A DNA stretch of 62,000 bases from Cryptomeria japonica (Eukaryota; Streptophyta; Pinopsida; Cupressales; Cupressaceae): positions 335,762,793 to 335,824,792 of the forward strand of contig NC_081408.1 of assembly GCF_030272615.1 (NCBI RefSeq), given 5' to 3'. The number at the start of each line of letters is the position of its first letter. Positions within the stretch are counted from its first letter, which is position 1. Of this stretch, positions 1 through 10,839 are shown one piece after another. The notes beneath the pieces are model-generated. The model made no database searches and had not been told where the DNA came from. It saw only the letters and a program-made list of their open reading frames with translations. The translations under genes were made by a program, and so were the position numbers.

Positions 1-780
1 ATGGAAACCTTCCAGTATTGTGGATACCTTTAGGCAACCTTATGGCATTCATCTAGTAAACCACCGGCAGGCCAAACACCGGCTGGCATCGACACCGACA
101 CTGGTAGACACTTCCTAGACAACAACAACAATGTATACCGACACCTCAGCCGATAGGAACAACTTTTGTTTATTGTATTTAATTATAAATATCTTTTGTA
201 AAGCCGACACGGCATATTGTAATGGACTCATATAAGTGTGAGATCTTGTAAATCATTTGATATACATATAGGATGTAGTATGGTTATGGCAGAAGTGATG
301 AGTGAATATTAAGGCATATTTTGTATAAGGTTGTGGTTATAGTATGAGCTTAAACCAGTACTGAACCTGGCATTGCAGATGCTGAATTGTAGCATTATAT
401 TATATTGGATTCTCATAATCCATTTTGTAAGTTAGTGAGACTTCCATTTTGTATTTGAGTAGTGAGCTCTAGGTAGTTGGCCTTCCTGCATGTGCAGGCA
501 CCACATTATAAGTACTATCCATTCATTAGCCAGTGAGTGAATATTGTGGGTCACAAATCCCACCGAGGTTTTTCCCACACTTGGTTTCCTCATTAAAAAT
601 CTTGTGTTATGGTGTGTTTTCTATGCTATCCTTATTGTTCCTATTTATTGCATTAATTCTTATTTATTGGTACATTGTTTTGGAATGCCAAATACTTAAT
701 AAGGTCAAATATTTTGTTAACCGGTTAGATACTGATTCACCCCCCCCTCAGTATCTTTGGGACTATCATTAATCCTAACA
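1..780 (+). repeat. Family-A LTR, truncated by window start
   Basis: The 3' part matches the two LTRs of element A (16478-17255 and 21388-22152): the block from about 530 with the CCCACCGAGGTTTTTCCCAC motif, the GATTCACCCCCCC tract, and the end CTAACA at 780. Base 1 corresponds to roughly 60 bp inside the LTR. Its left half has diverged and differs in length, so it is a different subfamily. What follows (781 on) is gag-like sequence of F without a primer site, so this is a solo LTR or the 3' LTR of an element lying left of the window. ACAAC at 781-785 would be the right target duplication; its partner is out of view. Confidence 0.8.
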
Positions 781-2178
781 ACAACAAGATGATTCACCAT
801 TCTCACCTAAGAGGAAATCATATAAGGACAATCTTTTTTGTGGATATTGCAAGAAGTCAAGACATGATGAACATCATTGTTATAAGAAGGATATTGATGA
901 GTTGAAGAGTATTCTAGAGAAGAACAAAATAAACCTACCTTCTAGAATTTCTACATCGACTTCTCTTCCAAGGATAAGGATAAAGGAAAGGATCACTCTT
1001 TTGGGACAGATAAAGGAAAGGGACAAGCTCTTTGTGCTACTACAAGTCATGATTCAGTGAGATGGCTTCTAGATTCAGGGGCTTCACATTATATGGAATC
1101 TTCACAATCTATGTTTTCTACATTTGAGCCTTTACACATGCCACATAGTTTGATGGGCAATCATACATACATGGATGTGATTGGGAAATGATCTATTTCC
1201 ATTGGGGATAACTCCTTCAATGATGTGTTGTGTGTACCCCATTTGACAAACAATCTTCTTTCCATCTATCAAATCACACATGGGGCAACTAGGAAAACTA
1301 TGGAGTTCACACCTAATTCAGTTATCATTAGAGACTTGGAGAGTGGAACTATCATTGAGACTGGGGTGGTAGATCATGCATCTTGGTTGTACTCTTTTTC
1401 ACATTTTGGTCCTATTGATGAGGTTGATTCTTCTTATGTTGATAATTCAGATTTTGAGGAGAACATTGGGCACTTGAACTTGGGGATTCTCATATGTGAC
1501 CCCATTCTTGAGCCTTGCATTTCATCTCCTTCTCTTGATATCACACCACCTATTGCACCTGATGATGTAGCTAGTGTGACAATTTTGCCTTCTTGTGATT
1601 CAGTGTAGCAAGATATTTCATGTCTTCTAGCTTCAGTTTCATGGGATGCCTACTTGATAGACATTGCATGTTTGTTTGTGGAGTCCTACATTGCATATTT
1701 GGGAGACATCATTGATGAAATTCATATTCTCTTTGATGAAGATGATCCTTCTTCAATTTTTGCGAGGGATCACTCTGACCCTCTTGTGTATTCTCTACAT
1801 GATCAATCTTTAGAGGCTGACATGATTGTGGATACTTTTGTCCAATAGTTGCAGGAGGTCTCTTTATCATTTGTGGAGACATGTGAGTCTTTGGATATTG
1901 TTCTACATTCTTCTCTACAACTTTTTCAGCACCTTTGGAGGGGGTAACTCTCGACATCGGCATGGGGACACTTGAGCAGTTTTTCAGAGATTCCATTCAC
2001 TATGAGTATTTTTCATACATCTTTCGTTCATGATTGGGGAGACTTCATGGATACACCTTTGGTTTTGTTTCTTCCTAAGGGGAGGAATGTTGTTCGATGT
2101 TCATGTTGTAGTTTCTTCATACATCATCTAGCTTCTATCATTGGTGCAGATTCTATATTAAGGGGGGCTTCCTAGTCT
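781..2178 (+). pseudogene. Element F: copia-like gag/protease remnant with a non-pol extension
   Basis: A CCHC zinc knuckle (CGYCKKSRHDEHHC, 839-880) is followed, after a one-base frame change, by a retropepsin-like domain starting LDSGASHYM at 1066 and reaching NNLLSIYQITH near 1280. This is the layout of a Ty1/copia Gag followed by its protease. In copia the next parts would be the integrase zinc finger and core, but the same frame instead runs on through about 300 codons of acidic sequence with no integrase or reverse transcriptase motif I recognise, ending near LFLPKGRNVV and a stop at 2173-2175. In-frame stops lie at about 1189, 1606, 1846 and 1945. It is decayed, and the extension suggests it was non-autonomous before decay. 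Confidence 0.7.
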
Positions 2179-2310
2179 CTCTTCTTCTTCTCTCATATGG
2201 GGGGGACTTTTTCCTCACATGGGGTTTTGTCCTTCACATTATACTATGAGAGTTCTCTTGTGTAGCTTTCATCTCTCTTTTGGGGGAGGGTTTTTTCCCA
2301 TTGGGTTTTT
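2179..2310 (+). other. 3' tail of F, T- and G-rich
   Basis: Non-coding stretch with TCTTCTTCTTCTCTC, several G runs and a purine-rich GGGGGAGGG (2283-2290) before a T run. It may be the polypurine tract region of F. No F 3' LTR is recognisable before the E LTR starts. Confidence 0.35.
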
Positions 2311-3528
2311 CTCTCTTGATCTTGGTAAAATCTCATAGTTGCATTGATGTTTTGTCATTCATGCCAACACTAGCTGTTTGGATTCTTTATCGACACCCTT
2401 CTCGTCTCGGTAGGTTGAGTGGTTTTTAGTTAACTTGGATCTGGCATGATCTGGTAGGTTTCAGTATAGTTTGATGATGGAATTGGCTTGTTCATGATAC
2501 TCATACTCATATTTGGTCAGTTGGTTTTGTTCTAGAGATTGGATGCTATCCTGCTTGCTTAGAAGATTGGTTTTTGGTTTCGGTGAGGGTTTCATCAATT
2601 GAGATTTTGGTGGACATCTTTAATGAATTGCATAAGTGGTGTTGGTGTAGCTTCTAGTGGAGTTTCAAGATGTTGTTGTTGATCATGTTCAAAACTTGGT
2701 GGTTGGAGATCATTGTTGAAGCATGTGGACCTATACTAGGTCCCAATTTATCTAGGTTATGGACCAATTTTAATGTAATGTGTGGATAGGACCTATTAAT
2801 GTATTTCTAGGATGTCTTATGTGTTGATATTATTTGTTTTCTCTAAGACTGACATATTTTGTAATTATGTAACTGGTTTATTGTCTGGTGGCCGACCTGA
2901 TTGTTTATGGTCGAGGGTTTTGTATATATATTTGTAAGATCTCATTGTAGATCATCATGGTTATTGTTAGAGGTCATGGTCAAGGAATGTAATGTGTGAA
3001 TAATGTAATGTCATTTAGGCATAGGAGTTGGTTGATCATTAGACATCGAATTGGGTTTATGTAAGAGGATTTAGTCCTCCGGTATTGAGCTTAAGCAGAA
3101 CTATACTCAAGCATAAGAGATGTCATCTTTTGCAGTTCAACACTTTTCCGAATTGTAGTCTGGATTTCTATGTAGTCAGTGAGATTCCTTTTGTGATGAG
3201 CAGTGCACTCTATGTTGTTGGCCTTCCTACAAGTGCAGGCCCCTCAATTGTAATTCACATACTTACTACAAAAGTATTATCAGACTTTGGGTACCCTTCC
3301 TACCATGGTTTTTCCCTTTATTAGGTTTTCCTCATACAAATCTTCATGTTGTGTGGATGGTATTTATTCTTTGATTATTGTTTATGCTTAATTGGTTTAT
3401 CTTCTGTTCCAATATTAATTTTTTGGGTTTCGGTATTAAAAGTTTAAATTTCTAATGGTTCCAGTAATCTGTGACAACTGATTCAGCCCCCCTCTTAGTT
3501 GTCTTCCAATTATTTGAATTGTCTAACA
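2311..3528 (+). repeat. 5' LTR of element E
   Basis: Aligns by eye with 10840-12057 from GTTGCATTGATG onward and ends at CTAACA just before the primer site. The first ~25 bases are diverged and the canonical TG is lost, so the left edge is approximate. It contains a TATA-like tract (2922-2931), the shared CCATGGTTTTTCCC module (about 3300-3335) and the GATTCA plus C-run motif (about 3479-3492). Confidence 0.8.
2922..2931 (+). promoter_or_regulatory. TATA-like box in E 5' LTR
   Basis: GTATATATAT lies in a conserved LTR stretch, followed by GTAAGATCTCATTGTAGATC. The same block occurs in the E 3' LTR (11450) and, reversed, in the G LTR (50201-50213), which supports a core promoter. Position-based inference only. 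Confidence 0.5.
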
Positions 3529-3530
3529 AT

Positions 3531-3542
3531 TGGTATCAGAAC
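3531..3542 (+). promoter_or_regulatory. Primer binding site of E (tRNA-iMet type)
   Basis: TGGTATCAGAAC lies two bases after the LTR end. It matches the usual plant TGGTATCAGAGC site, complementary to the 3' end of initiator tRNA-Met, with one late mismatch (G to A). Confidence 0.85.
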
Positions 3543-3586
3543 CTTGGTCCTCTCTGTAGAAATATTAACCTCTTGAGGAAGATCCT

Positions 3587-4307
3587 ATGGTGAGTAATAG
3601 TTCAATTTTATCTAGTCCTTTTGGAGCTATCTTTAGAAGGGATATTTTGAGGCTTGATGGAACAAATTACACAATATGGAAGATTTGGATGGAGATTCAT
3701 TTGAGATGTCTTGGAAAGGAGATTTGGGAGATCACATAGAATGGTGTCACACCCTATAATCTAGGATCTAACAATCCTCCTTTAGCAAACCTGGACAAGG
3801 AGATTGAGAATGATTGTAGAGCAAGAGAAGCCCTCTTGTGTGCACTTTCTGATCAACAAATAATGGGATTAACCGACAAATCACCTAGAAAGGATATATG
3901 GGATAAGTTGGAGACTCTTAATGAAGGTGACCCTATAGTGAAGATTGCTAAACTTGATGGATACTAGGTGAGATATGAAAACCTAAAGATGGAAGAAGAT
4001 GAAAGGATTACTAAATTTATGGAAAGGGTAAATGAGATTGTTATGGGAATTCAATGTTGTGGTGGAACTCTGAGTCAAGATGAGTTATTTCTAAAGTCTT
4101 GAGAGCCCTACCACCAGCTTACAAAATGAAGTCTATTTCTATTAAACAGTTGATAAAAATGGCTAATACATCTGTAAACATAGATACTTTGGTTGGGAAA
4201 CTATCTTCTTTTGAGCTTGAAGAGTTTGGACCTTTTGGAGCTGTGAAGTCTAAACCTTCTTTTCATGCATCTACATCTACAACTAGTAAGCAAGACTGGA
4301 AAGATTT
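3587..4307 (+). pseudogene. gag: E gag, N-terminal part (broken)
   Basis: Starts at ATG 3587 and reads as a copia Gag: LDGTNYTIWKIWMEIHL near the start, DIWDKLETLNEGD, then EDERITKFMERVNEI and a C-terminal LPPAYKMKSISI segment. Gag packages the element RNA into virus-like particles in the cytoplasm. In-frame stops occur after KEIWEIT and LDGY, and a frameshift near 4085 moves the rest into another frame. It is closely related to the gag of J (60812-61582, - strand). The protein is cut at 4307 by solo LTR S1 and continues at 5590. Confidence 0.85.
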
Positions 4308-4312
4308 ATATG
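4308..4312. repeat. Target-site duplication ATATG (left of S1)
   Basis: ATATG here and at 5585-5589 flank a sequence starting TG and ending CA. Joining the flanks at one copy brings the gag reading back into register with the related J gag. Confidence 0.9.
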
Positions 4313-5584
4313 TGTAGCGTCATAAAATTGTGACACTTGTAATTTTGACTACATTTGGGTCTTCACAATGGCGGTGCAACATTGAACCTGAATGGAGACC
4401 CGGAAACCTATTTACGACATGAAAAACTGCATCTTTCTGCACCTTGGCCTGATCCTCCTTGCACCCTACTGTCCCAGGAGGTGGGACCATGGTGCCCAGC
4501 ACCCTAGTCCTTCAAGACCATGGTGCCTAGCACCCTGGTCCCTCAGTACCATGGTGCCCAGTGCCGTGGTCCCTGGCTCTATTTTGGGCCCGGTCTCTTG
4601 TTGGGCATCGGGTCTTCAAGTTTGCAATCTGGAAAATAATGCTCCTAGGTCGGCCTAAGGTCGAAAAAATCAATCTCCTAACCCTAATTGACAAGTATAT
4701 AAACTACATTTCCCCTCCTAGAAAAGGAGGAGGAGGAAAAACATATATGTGCAAGAGGCGAAAGCGATAGGCAAACATTAAAACATTCAAACATTCAAAC
4801 GTTCAAGCATTCCTTCAAGCAATTGAGCATTCTAGGTCTCCATTCAAGGCTAGGTGTTGCATTCAAGACAAGGATTCAACCATTGAAAAGGAGATCACCT
4901 ACAACACACAACATACAACATACAACATCATTACACCTTCGCATGTAAGAATACAAACATTCTTACAACAAGGTATCAGTACTTGATTACATTACAAACA
5001 TTTACATTTACAACATTCTCATTTCTTGGTTAATTCCAAAACTGGGGTTTGACTTGAAGACAAACCCCTAATCCCTAACCCCCCAATCATCCTCTCTTTT
5101 CTATGTGTAGGTTGCAGGTATGCGACTATAATTGAAGATCTGGAATCCTTGTGCAGAGACGAACAGATCCCCCTTCGTTTTGCAGATTTTTTGGAGGACC
5201 GTGTGCACTCTGGGTGCCATCGTCCCATCAACTTTCACTCAAACTTGTAGGACAGCATCATCTCAACATTTTACTGCTAATTTCAGGTCCGTAGCTTCAT
5301 CCTGTGTCTCTATCTCCATCTACGAGCGAATCTTTCCTACTTTTACATACACTCCTAGTTCAATCCTTCTATCTACATTCTTTACAAAAGAGGGTATCCT
5401 TGTTGTCTCAACCCTTGAAACTCATTTAGAATTCAATCTTGCATTGCGTGGGATTGGATCTTGTGAGTTTCAACCCCTCTTTTGAATGTAAAGTCTCTCC
5501 TAAGTGAAAACTGTCAATCCTAGTGACCTCCTTTCTCTCTACTTGGAGTGGGGGAACACCTAGGGTTCAATTTTCCACTTTACA
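4313..5584 (+). mobile_element. Solo LTR S1 inserted in E gag
   Basis: 1272 bp, starts TGTAGCGTCATAAAATTG, ends CTTTACA, with exact ATATG duplications on both sides and no internal region. The TGTAGCGTC start resembles plant gypsy LTRs. A TATA-like TATATAAA (4696-4703) supports + orientation. It contains a GC-rich, imperfect ~30-bp repeat built on CCATGGTGCC (about 4487-4575). Open reading frames inside it (4392-4770, 5132-5485) have no recognisable motif and are likely chance. Confidence 0.9.
4696..4703 (+). promoter_or_regulatory. TATA-like box in S1
   Basis: TATATAAA near the middle of the LTR, followed by purine-rich sequence; the expected place for a U3 core promoter. Confidence 0.45.
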
Positions 5585-5589
5585 ATATG

Positions 5590-5940
5590 CAAAGGAATTG
5601 GAAGATATGAAGAGAGAAGATTATGAGTTTGAGCAACCTGAAGAACTATTTGCTAGAAGAGTACCTAAAGTACTAGTAGGAAGTAAGTATGAAGGAAAAG
5701 CACCTTTTAAATGTTTTGCATGTAATATGATTGGTCATTTTGTATCTAGATGTCTTGAAGGACATTTAAGATTTGAAGAAAGAGTTAAAAGATCATTAAT
5801 CCTAACATTGGATATCAAAACAAGTATAAATACAAGAAAAATAGAGACAAATCATGCTACATAGTGGATGAGGAAGGCATTACTGATTCTGATGATGAAC
5901 TGACATAAGACTCTACTAGTGGATCTGGTAATGGGAAGGA
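5590..5940 (+). pseudogene. gag: E gag, C-terminal part with zinc knuckle
   Basis: Continues the Gag cut at 4307: AKELEDMKRE, then a basic stretch and a complete CCHC knuckle (CFACNMIGHFVSRC, about 5712-5753) that would bind element RNA. After the knuckle the frame shifts, and an acidic TDSDDE linker leads to the protease. The same order and similar residues occur in J at 60560-60850. Confidence 0.85.
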
Positions 5941-6277
5941 ATGGGTGTTTCTAGTTATCAAGGAAGATGATCTAGAATTGGAAGAGAATTTACCTAAAGA
6001 GAAGGCACTTGCTGGTAAAATTGAAGACAAGAATGAATGGGTAAATGACAGTGGTTGTTCACATCATATGACTAGAGATAAAGGGAAGTTTCTATCTTTG
6101 CAAGAATTTTATGGTGGTCTAGTTAGATTTGGAGATGACAAGGCATGTATGATCAAAGGAAAAGGAACTATATCATTAGATGGTAAGAACACTACCGACA
6201 ATGTTTATTATGTTGAAGGTTTGAGGCATAATATTTTGAGTGTAGGACAATTGCTAGATAAGGGATTTCAATTATAG
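5941..6277 (+). pseudogene. pol: E protease domain
   Basis: Copia-type aspartic protease. NDSGCSHHM carries the DSG catalytic motif, followed by RFGDDKACMIKGKG, GTISLDGK and LRHNILSVGQL, the usual copia protease-to-integrase landmarks. It would cut the Gag-Pol polyprotein. This ~110-codon stretch is open and ends in a TAG at 6275-6277. Confidence 0.85.
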
Positions 6278-7255
6278 TTCAAAGATGAAAAATACAAAAT
6301 CATTAACAGATCTAGTTTGGAGATTGCAACCAGTACACAGACAAAAGTTAATATTTCATTTCAACTCTGGTGAGAAGACATGTTTGATTACATATATTGG
6401 TGAGAGTTGGCTATGGAATAAAAGACCGTTTCATGTGAATTTTGATTGCATTGTGAAGATTAATTCAACTAAGGTAGTTAGGGATATACCTAAGATTATG
6501 AAGCCCTATAATTCGGTATGTAAAGAATGTCAAATGGGTAAACAGGTCAGAACCTCTTTTAGGAGTATACAAGATAAATCAAATGATATTCTTGATCTTA
6601 TTCATACTGATTTATGTGGCTCTGCTAGAGTTAAAAGTTTTCAACATGCTAGATATTTCATGCTAATCATTGATGATTATTCTAGAATGATGTGAGTTAC
6701 TTTTCTGAAAGAAAAATCTAAAGCATTTGAAAAGTTTAAAATCTTTAAGGCTAAAGTGGAAACTGAGAATCAGATTAAATGATTGAGATCAAATCATGGT
6801 GGAGAATTCACATCTGGTGTGCTTAACAATTTTTGTGACATGCATTGTATAAGAAGACAATTTTCTACTCCCCCAACACCTCAGCATAATGGAGTTGTGA
6901 AAAGGAAGAACAAAACTGTCTTGGATGTTGCTAGAACAATGATGATGGAAGCTAGTCTACCTCATATCTACTAGAGAGAAGTAGTGAGAACAATGTTTTA
7001 TACATTCAACAAAGTACATATCAAAGGAGACACCGATAAGACACCTTATGAATTATGGTTTGGCAATGCACCTATAGTTAAGTATTTCAAAAATTTTGGT
7101 AGTAAATGTTATATAAGGAGAGATGATATCATTGGAAAACTTGATCCTAGATGTGATGAAGGGATATTTCTTGTTATTCTAATGAAAGCAAAGCATATAG
7201 ATGTTATAATAAGAGATTACAGAGAATTGTGGAGATTGCTAATGTCAAAGTAGAT
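6278..7255 (+). pseudogene. pol: E integrase (dead active site)
   Basis: GAG-pre-integrase zinc finger and integrase core, which would insert the cDNA. In the HHCC finger, HVNFD and CKECQMGK remain but the first His is Asn (LWNKR). In the D-D-E core, the first Asp is present (IHTDLCG) but the second is Asn (RSNHGGEF) and the Glu is Lys (NGVVKRKN), so it is inactive by residue as well as by stops (about 6693, 6781, 6974). It continues to KSKCYIRRDD and a decayed C-terminal linker. Confidence 0.85.
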
Positions 7256-7438
7256 GAGCTAAACAAAAGTCAAATTAGCATTTATGAGAAGGAACCAATA
7301 GTGGAAATGATTATATCTGAACCAGTAGAACCTTTACCAGAACAAAGAGTTGAACTAGTTACTCTCGCAACATCAAAGAATTATAAAGTAACTGAAGAAT
7401 AGGGAAGAGGAACAGAAAGTTAGAAGACTCCTAGTTAT
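7256..7438 (+). pseudogene. pol: E integrase-RT linker
   Basis: Low-complexity acidic linker with stops between the integrase C-terminus and the RT. It is the equivalent of 59020-59250 in J. No domain is recognised. Confidence 0.5.
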
Positions 7439-8479
7439 GTGAGATTGAATCATTTAGAAGATCAAATCATTGGGGATAAGAGCAATGGAGTGATGACAAG
7501 AAGAAGACTAACAACTAATGAGGTATGTTTAATTTCACAAGTTGAACCAGTATCATTAATTGAGGCATGTAAAGATGAATATTGGTTGAAAGCTATGGAA
7601 GAAGAATTAGATCAGATTGAGAAAAATAACACATGGACCTTGGTTCCCCGGCCTAAAAATAAAAATATTATTGGAATTAAATGGGTTCTTAGGAATAAAA
7701 TGAATGAGGATAGTCAAGTTATAAGGAATAAGGCTAGATTGGTTTGTAAAGAATATTCTCAGAAGGAAGGGATTGTTTATGGAGAGACTTTTGCACCTGT
7801 AGCAAGGATTGAAGCTGTAAGATTATTTCTTGCCTATTCTTCTTAAAACTATAGGGTTTATCAGATGGATGTCAAGTGTGCATTTTTGAATGGGGATCTT
7901 CATGAGGAAGTTTACATTGAGAAACCTAGTGGTTTTTCACTATTAGATGATATAGATATGGTTTGCAAGTTAAGGAAAGCTTTATATGGATTGAAACAAG
8001 CACCTAGAGCTTGGTATGTAAGGTTGGATAAATATCTTTTGAAGCTTGGTTTTACTAAGGGCAATGCTGACAGTAATTTATATTATAAGATGACTGATTA
8101 TGATATACTGATTATTGAAGTATTTATTGATGACATTATTTTGGGAGGTGAAGACAAGTTAAGCATAGAATTTTCTAATAATATGGAGAAATAATTTGAA
8201 ATGTCTATGATTGGTTAGATGAAATATTTCTTAGATTTGTAGATTTCTCAAACCGACAAAGGTATTTTCATCCATCAAACTAAATATGCTAAGGAATTGT
8301 TGAAGAAATTTGGTATGGGAGATTCTAAACCGCTAAGTATGCCTATGGTTACAAGTGAGAAATTAACAAGAAAATATGTTTCTGCACTGGTAAATCCTAC
8401 AAGATACAAATCCATGATTGGAGGTCTATTTTATTTGACTTAGACTAGGCCTGACATTATGAATGTTATTTGTATTGTT
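7439..8479 (+). pseudogene. pol: E reverse transcriptase
   Basis: Copia reverse transcriptase, which copies element RNA into cDNA. Landmarks in order: [58 protein letters not shown] and the active-site region IEVFIDDII. In-frame stops fall after LAYSS (7844), after NNMEK (8192) and several times in the connection segment up to TRPDIMNVICIVS. It is cut at 8479/8484 by solo LTR S2, and the RNase H part resumes at 9908. Confidence 0.9.
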
Positions 8480-8484
8480 TCAAG
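8480..8484. repeat. Target-site duplication TCAAG (left of S2)
   Basis: TCAAG here and at 9903-9907 bracket S2. The Pol protein runs from CIVS before it to RFQSDPRENHE after it, as in related elements. Confidence 0.9.
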
Positions 8485-9902
8485 TGATGAATAATAATGA
8501 ACAACAAATACCCTAACTAGTACTAAGAGGGGGGGGGTGAATCAGTACATACAAAAACTTCACCATGACTTATAATGATAACCAGTTGACTTCATTACTG
8601 GACTTAACCATGGAAATACTGGTTAAACACTGTAAGACTTTAGACATCTAAACTAATAAACTGAATACTACAAATATCATTCAACACTTGATAACTACTT
8701 CACCAATAAACCTATGTATGTGTTGTATTAGTAATACCATAACTTATTATCTCTGGATGCATAATCACCTAAACCAATAATACTTAATCATCACATGAAA
8801 ATGCACACCTCATGACACACAAATTTTTCACGTGGAAACCCAAATGGCAAAAACCACAATGGGGATGAATACCCAAAAGCTTGTTTTGAACTCTTTTGAA
8901 GCTTGCTCTATTAGGAGCCTAGTCCAGTTAAAGACTTTTACAAAAAGGTTCTCCTAGGAACCGATCCTATTAAAGATTACCCAATTAAGGGATGGCTATA
9001 TACCTTGTTAAAGGTTACCTTGCTAGAGGATTTAAAGAACTCATTGAACTTGAGTCACCTGGTTAGAGGATTTTCAATAAGGCTATTAAAGCTACCCAAC
9101 AAAGGGAATTTCCTTCTGTTGAAATGGTTAGAAGACAACAGGTAAAACTTTGATTTGATAACAACACTATATGCCAAGGCATATCCTTTTTAGTTCCTCT
9201 ACTTTGCAATCACACTCTGCAATTTTCACTCACTAGTTTGGCAAGTATTTCATCACTCAGATGCATACACAAATTTTAGCAACAACTTACAATAACAAAC
9301 ATCATCGACCTTATAGACAACAATTAGGTGGATAGAGTAAACCCTAAACCCTAAGTATCTTAGGTTTACAATTACAAGCGGTTCAATCCTAACTGTACAA
9401 AACACTTAGCATAGAATGAAATAATCTAAAATAGATCACAAGTCATTATGCATTGTCCATTATTCACCGCACATAGAAATCAGTAACCCATCACGCTCTC
9501 TTCTCATACCACTAAGAAGAATGTTCATTCCCGAGGTAGACAATAAATGTAGTCGATATTCTCATGCAAGATCTTTAAACAAATCCTTCACATGCACAAA
9601 ACTAATGTGGCATCTCAATCTCATCCTCATTTCTTAGCTAACTCATCATAGAATATCATCACACAAGCTATATTGCCAAACCGAAAACCCTAGAGCTGAG
9701 ACTACCAACCGGTAGTTACACATAGTGAAACCCTGACACTAGTTCACTTCATCCCTTCATATTGGTTCTTCAACTTGATCACCAATAACAACTACTTCCA
9801 ATCTTCATATTGGTTAACCTATACTTATTGACATCAATGACAACATCATATATTATTATCATATCATCATGTGCCAACATACCGGTTCATCAAATGCCAA
9901 CA
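8485..9902 (-). mobile_element. Solo LTR S2 inserted in E pol
   Basis: 1418 bp bounded by TG and CA with an exact TCAAG duplication. On the - strand it reads from TGTTGGCATTTG to ATTCATCA. It carries, reversed, both the C-run motif (8527-8543 as GGGGGGGGGTGAATCAGTA) and the ACGTGGAAACCCAAATGG module near 8830. No coding content; short open frames near its edges are chance. Confidence 0.9.
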
Positions 9903-9907
9903 TCAAG

Positions 9908-10483
9908 ATTTCAGAGTGATCCTAGAGAAAACCATGAGATGGTGGCGAAAAAGATTTTTAGATACTTGCAAGGTACATTAGAATATGGCTTGTGGTACCC
10001 TAAGGATGATAACTTTACTTTATGTCCATATATAGATGTTGATTGGGCTAGAGATGTTGATGACCGAAAAATTACTTCTGGTGGAGTTTTCTTTCTTAGA
10101 AAGAAGTTGGTTTCATGGATCAGCAAGAAACAAACATTTACTTCTTTATCTACTGCTAAAGCTGAGTATGTTGTTGCTACTACTAACTATACACAAGTTT
10201 TATGGATGAAGCAAAAGGTGGATTGTGATGCACCGATAGTTATTCACTGTGATAACTCTATTGCTATTGATATATCAAAGAATCTGGTATTCATTTTAAA
10301 ACAAAGCACATATCTATCAAGTATAACTTTTTGAAGGAGAAGGTGGAAGCAAATAAAGTTAGAGTGGTTTATGTGAACACTAAATAGCAAATTGCCGATA
10401 TTTTCACTTAACCTTTGTCCAAGGAATCATTTGAGTACCTGAGAGACAGATTGGGAGTTTCTGCCCCTCCAGTAGAGACTTAA
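9908..10483 (+). pseudogene. pol: E RNase H and Pol C-terminus
   Basis: Copia RNase H, which removes the RNA strand during reverse transcription. FRYLQGTLEYGLWYPKD, a degraded first motif (IDVDW where TDADW is usual), STAKAEYV and HCDNSIAIDIS are visible. A frameshift near 10290 precedes HISIKYNFLKEKVEANKV; stops replace residues in the VNTK.QIADIFT motif. The polyprotein ends SAPPVET then TAA (10481-10483), the same end as J and H. Confidence 0.88.
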
Positions 10484-10839
10484 TTGATGTGGTTTGGCAT
10501 AAGTCTAACATGCATTATTAGAGATACTATTCATTTTGACATTGATGTGGGGATGCTACTACTCAGGGGGAGTAGTTAGCTTTGTGATTCAATGGTTTAT
10601 GTTTTTTCTTTGATATTTCTGTCAGATTTCTAGCATTGATTTCAAAGGGGGGGAGATATTGATGTGAAAAAAAAAGGAAAAAAAATTAAGAGATATTATT
10701 TATAGGGGGAGATATTGATATTTAGAGCTATATGTGGGATATTGTTGGTTGTCTTCCATTAGGGGAGACTTGTTTGGTATTTCCTGGTACTTAGATGTTT
10801 TTCACATCTAGTGTTGCCATCAATGCCAAAGGGGGAGAT
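10484..10839 (+). other. E 3' untranslated region with repeated purine tracts
   Basis: No gene. It contains at least four G-rich purine tracts (about 10567, 10647, 10706, 10826), two followed by ATATTGAT, ending with the functional-looking polypurine tract directly before the 3' LTR. Confidence 0.6.
10826..10838 (+). promoter_or_regulatory. Polypurine tract of E
   Basis: AAAGGGGGAGA directly precedes the TGTTGG start of the 3' LTR, the normal site of plus-strand DNA priming. Confidence 0.85.

Noticed and set aside
4392-4770. Two overlapping open frames in S1
   Set aside because: Repeat-driven sequence around CCATGGTGCC within an LTR; chance.
5132-5485. 117-codon open frame in S1
   Set aside because: Lies wholly within a solo LTR, no domain, not a coding region in LTR families.
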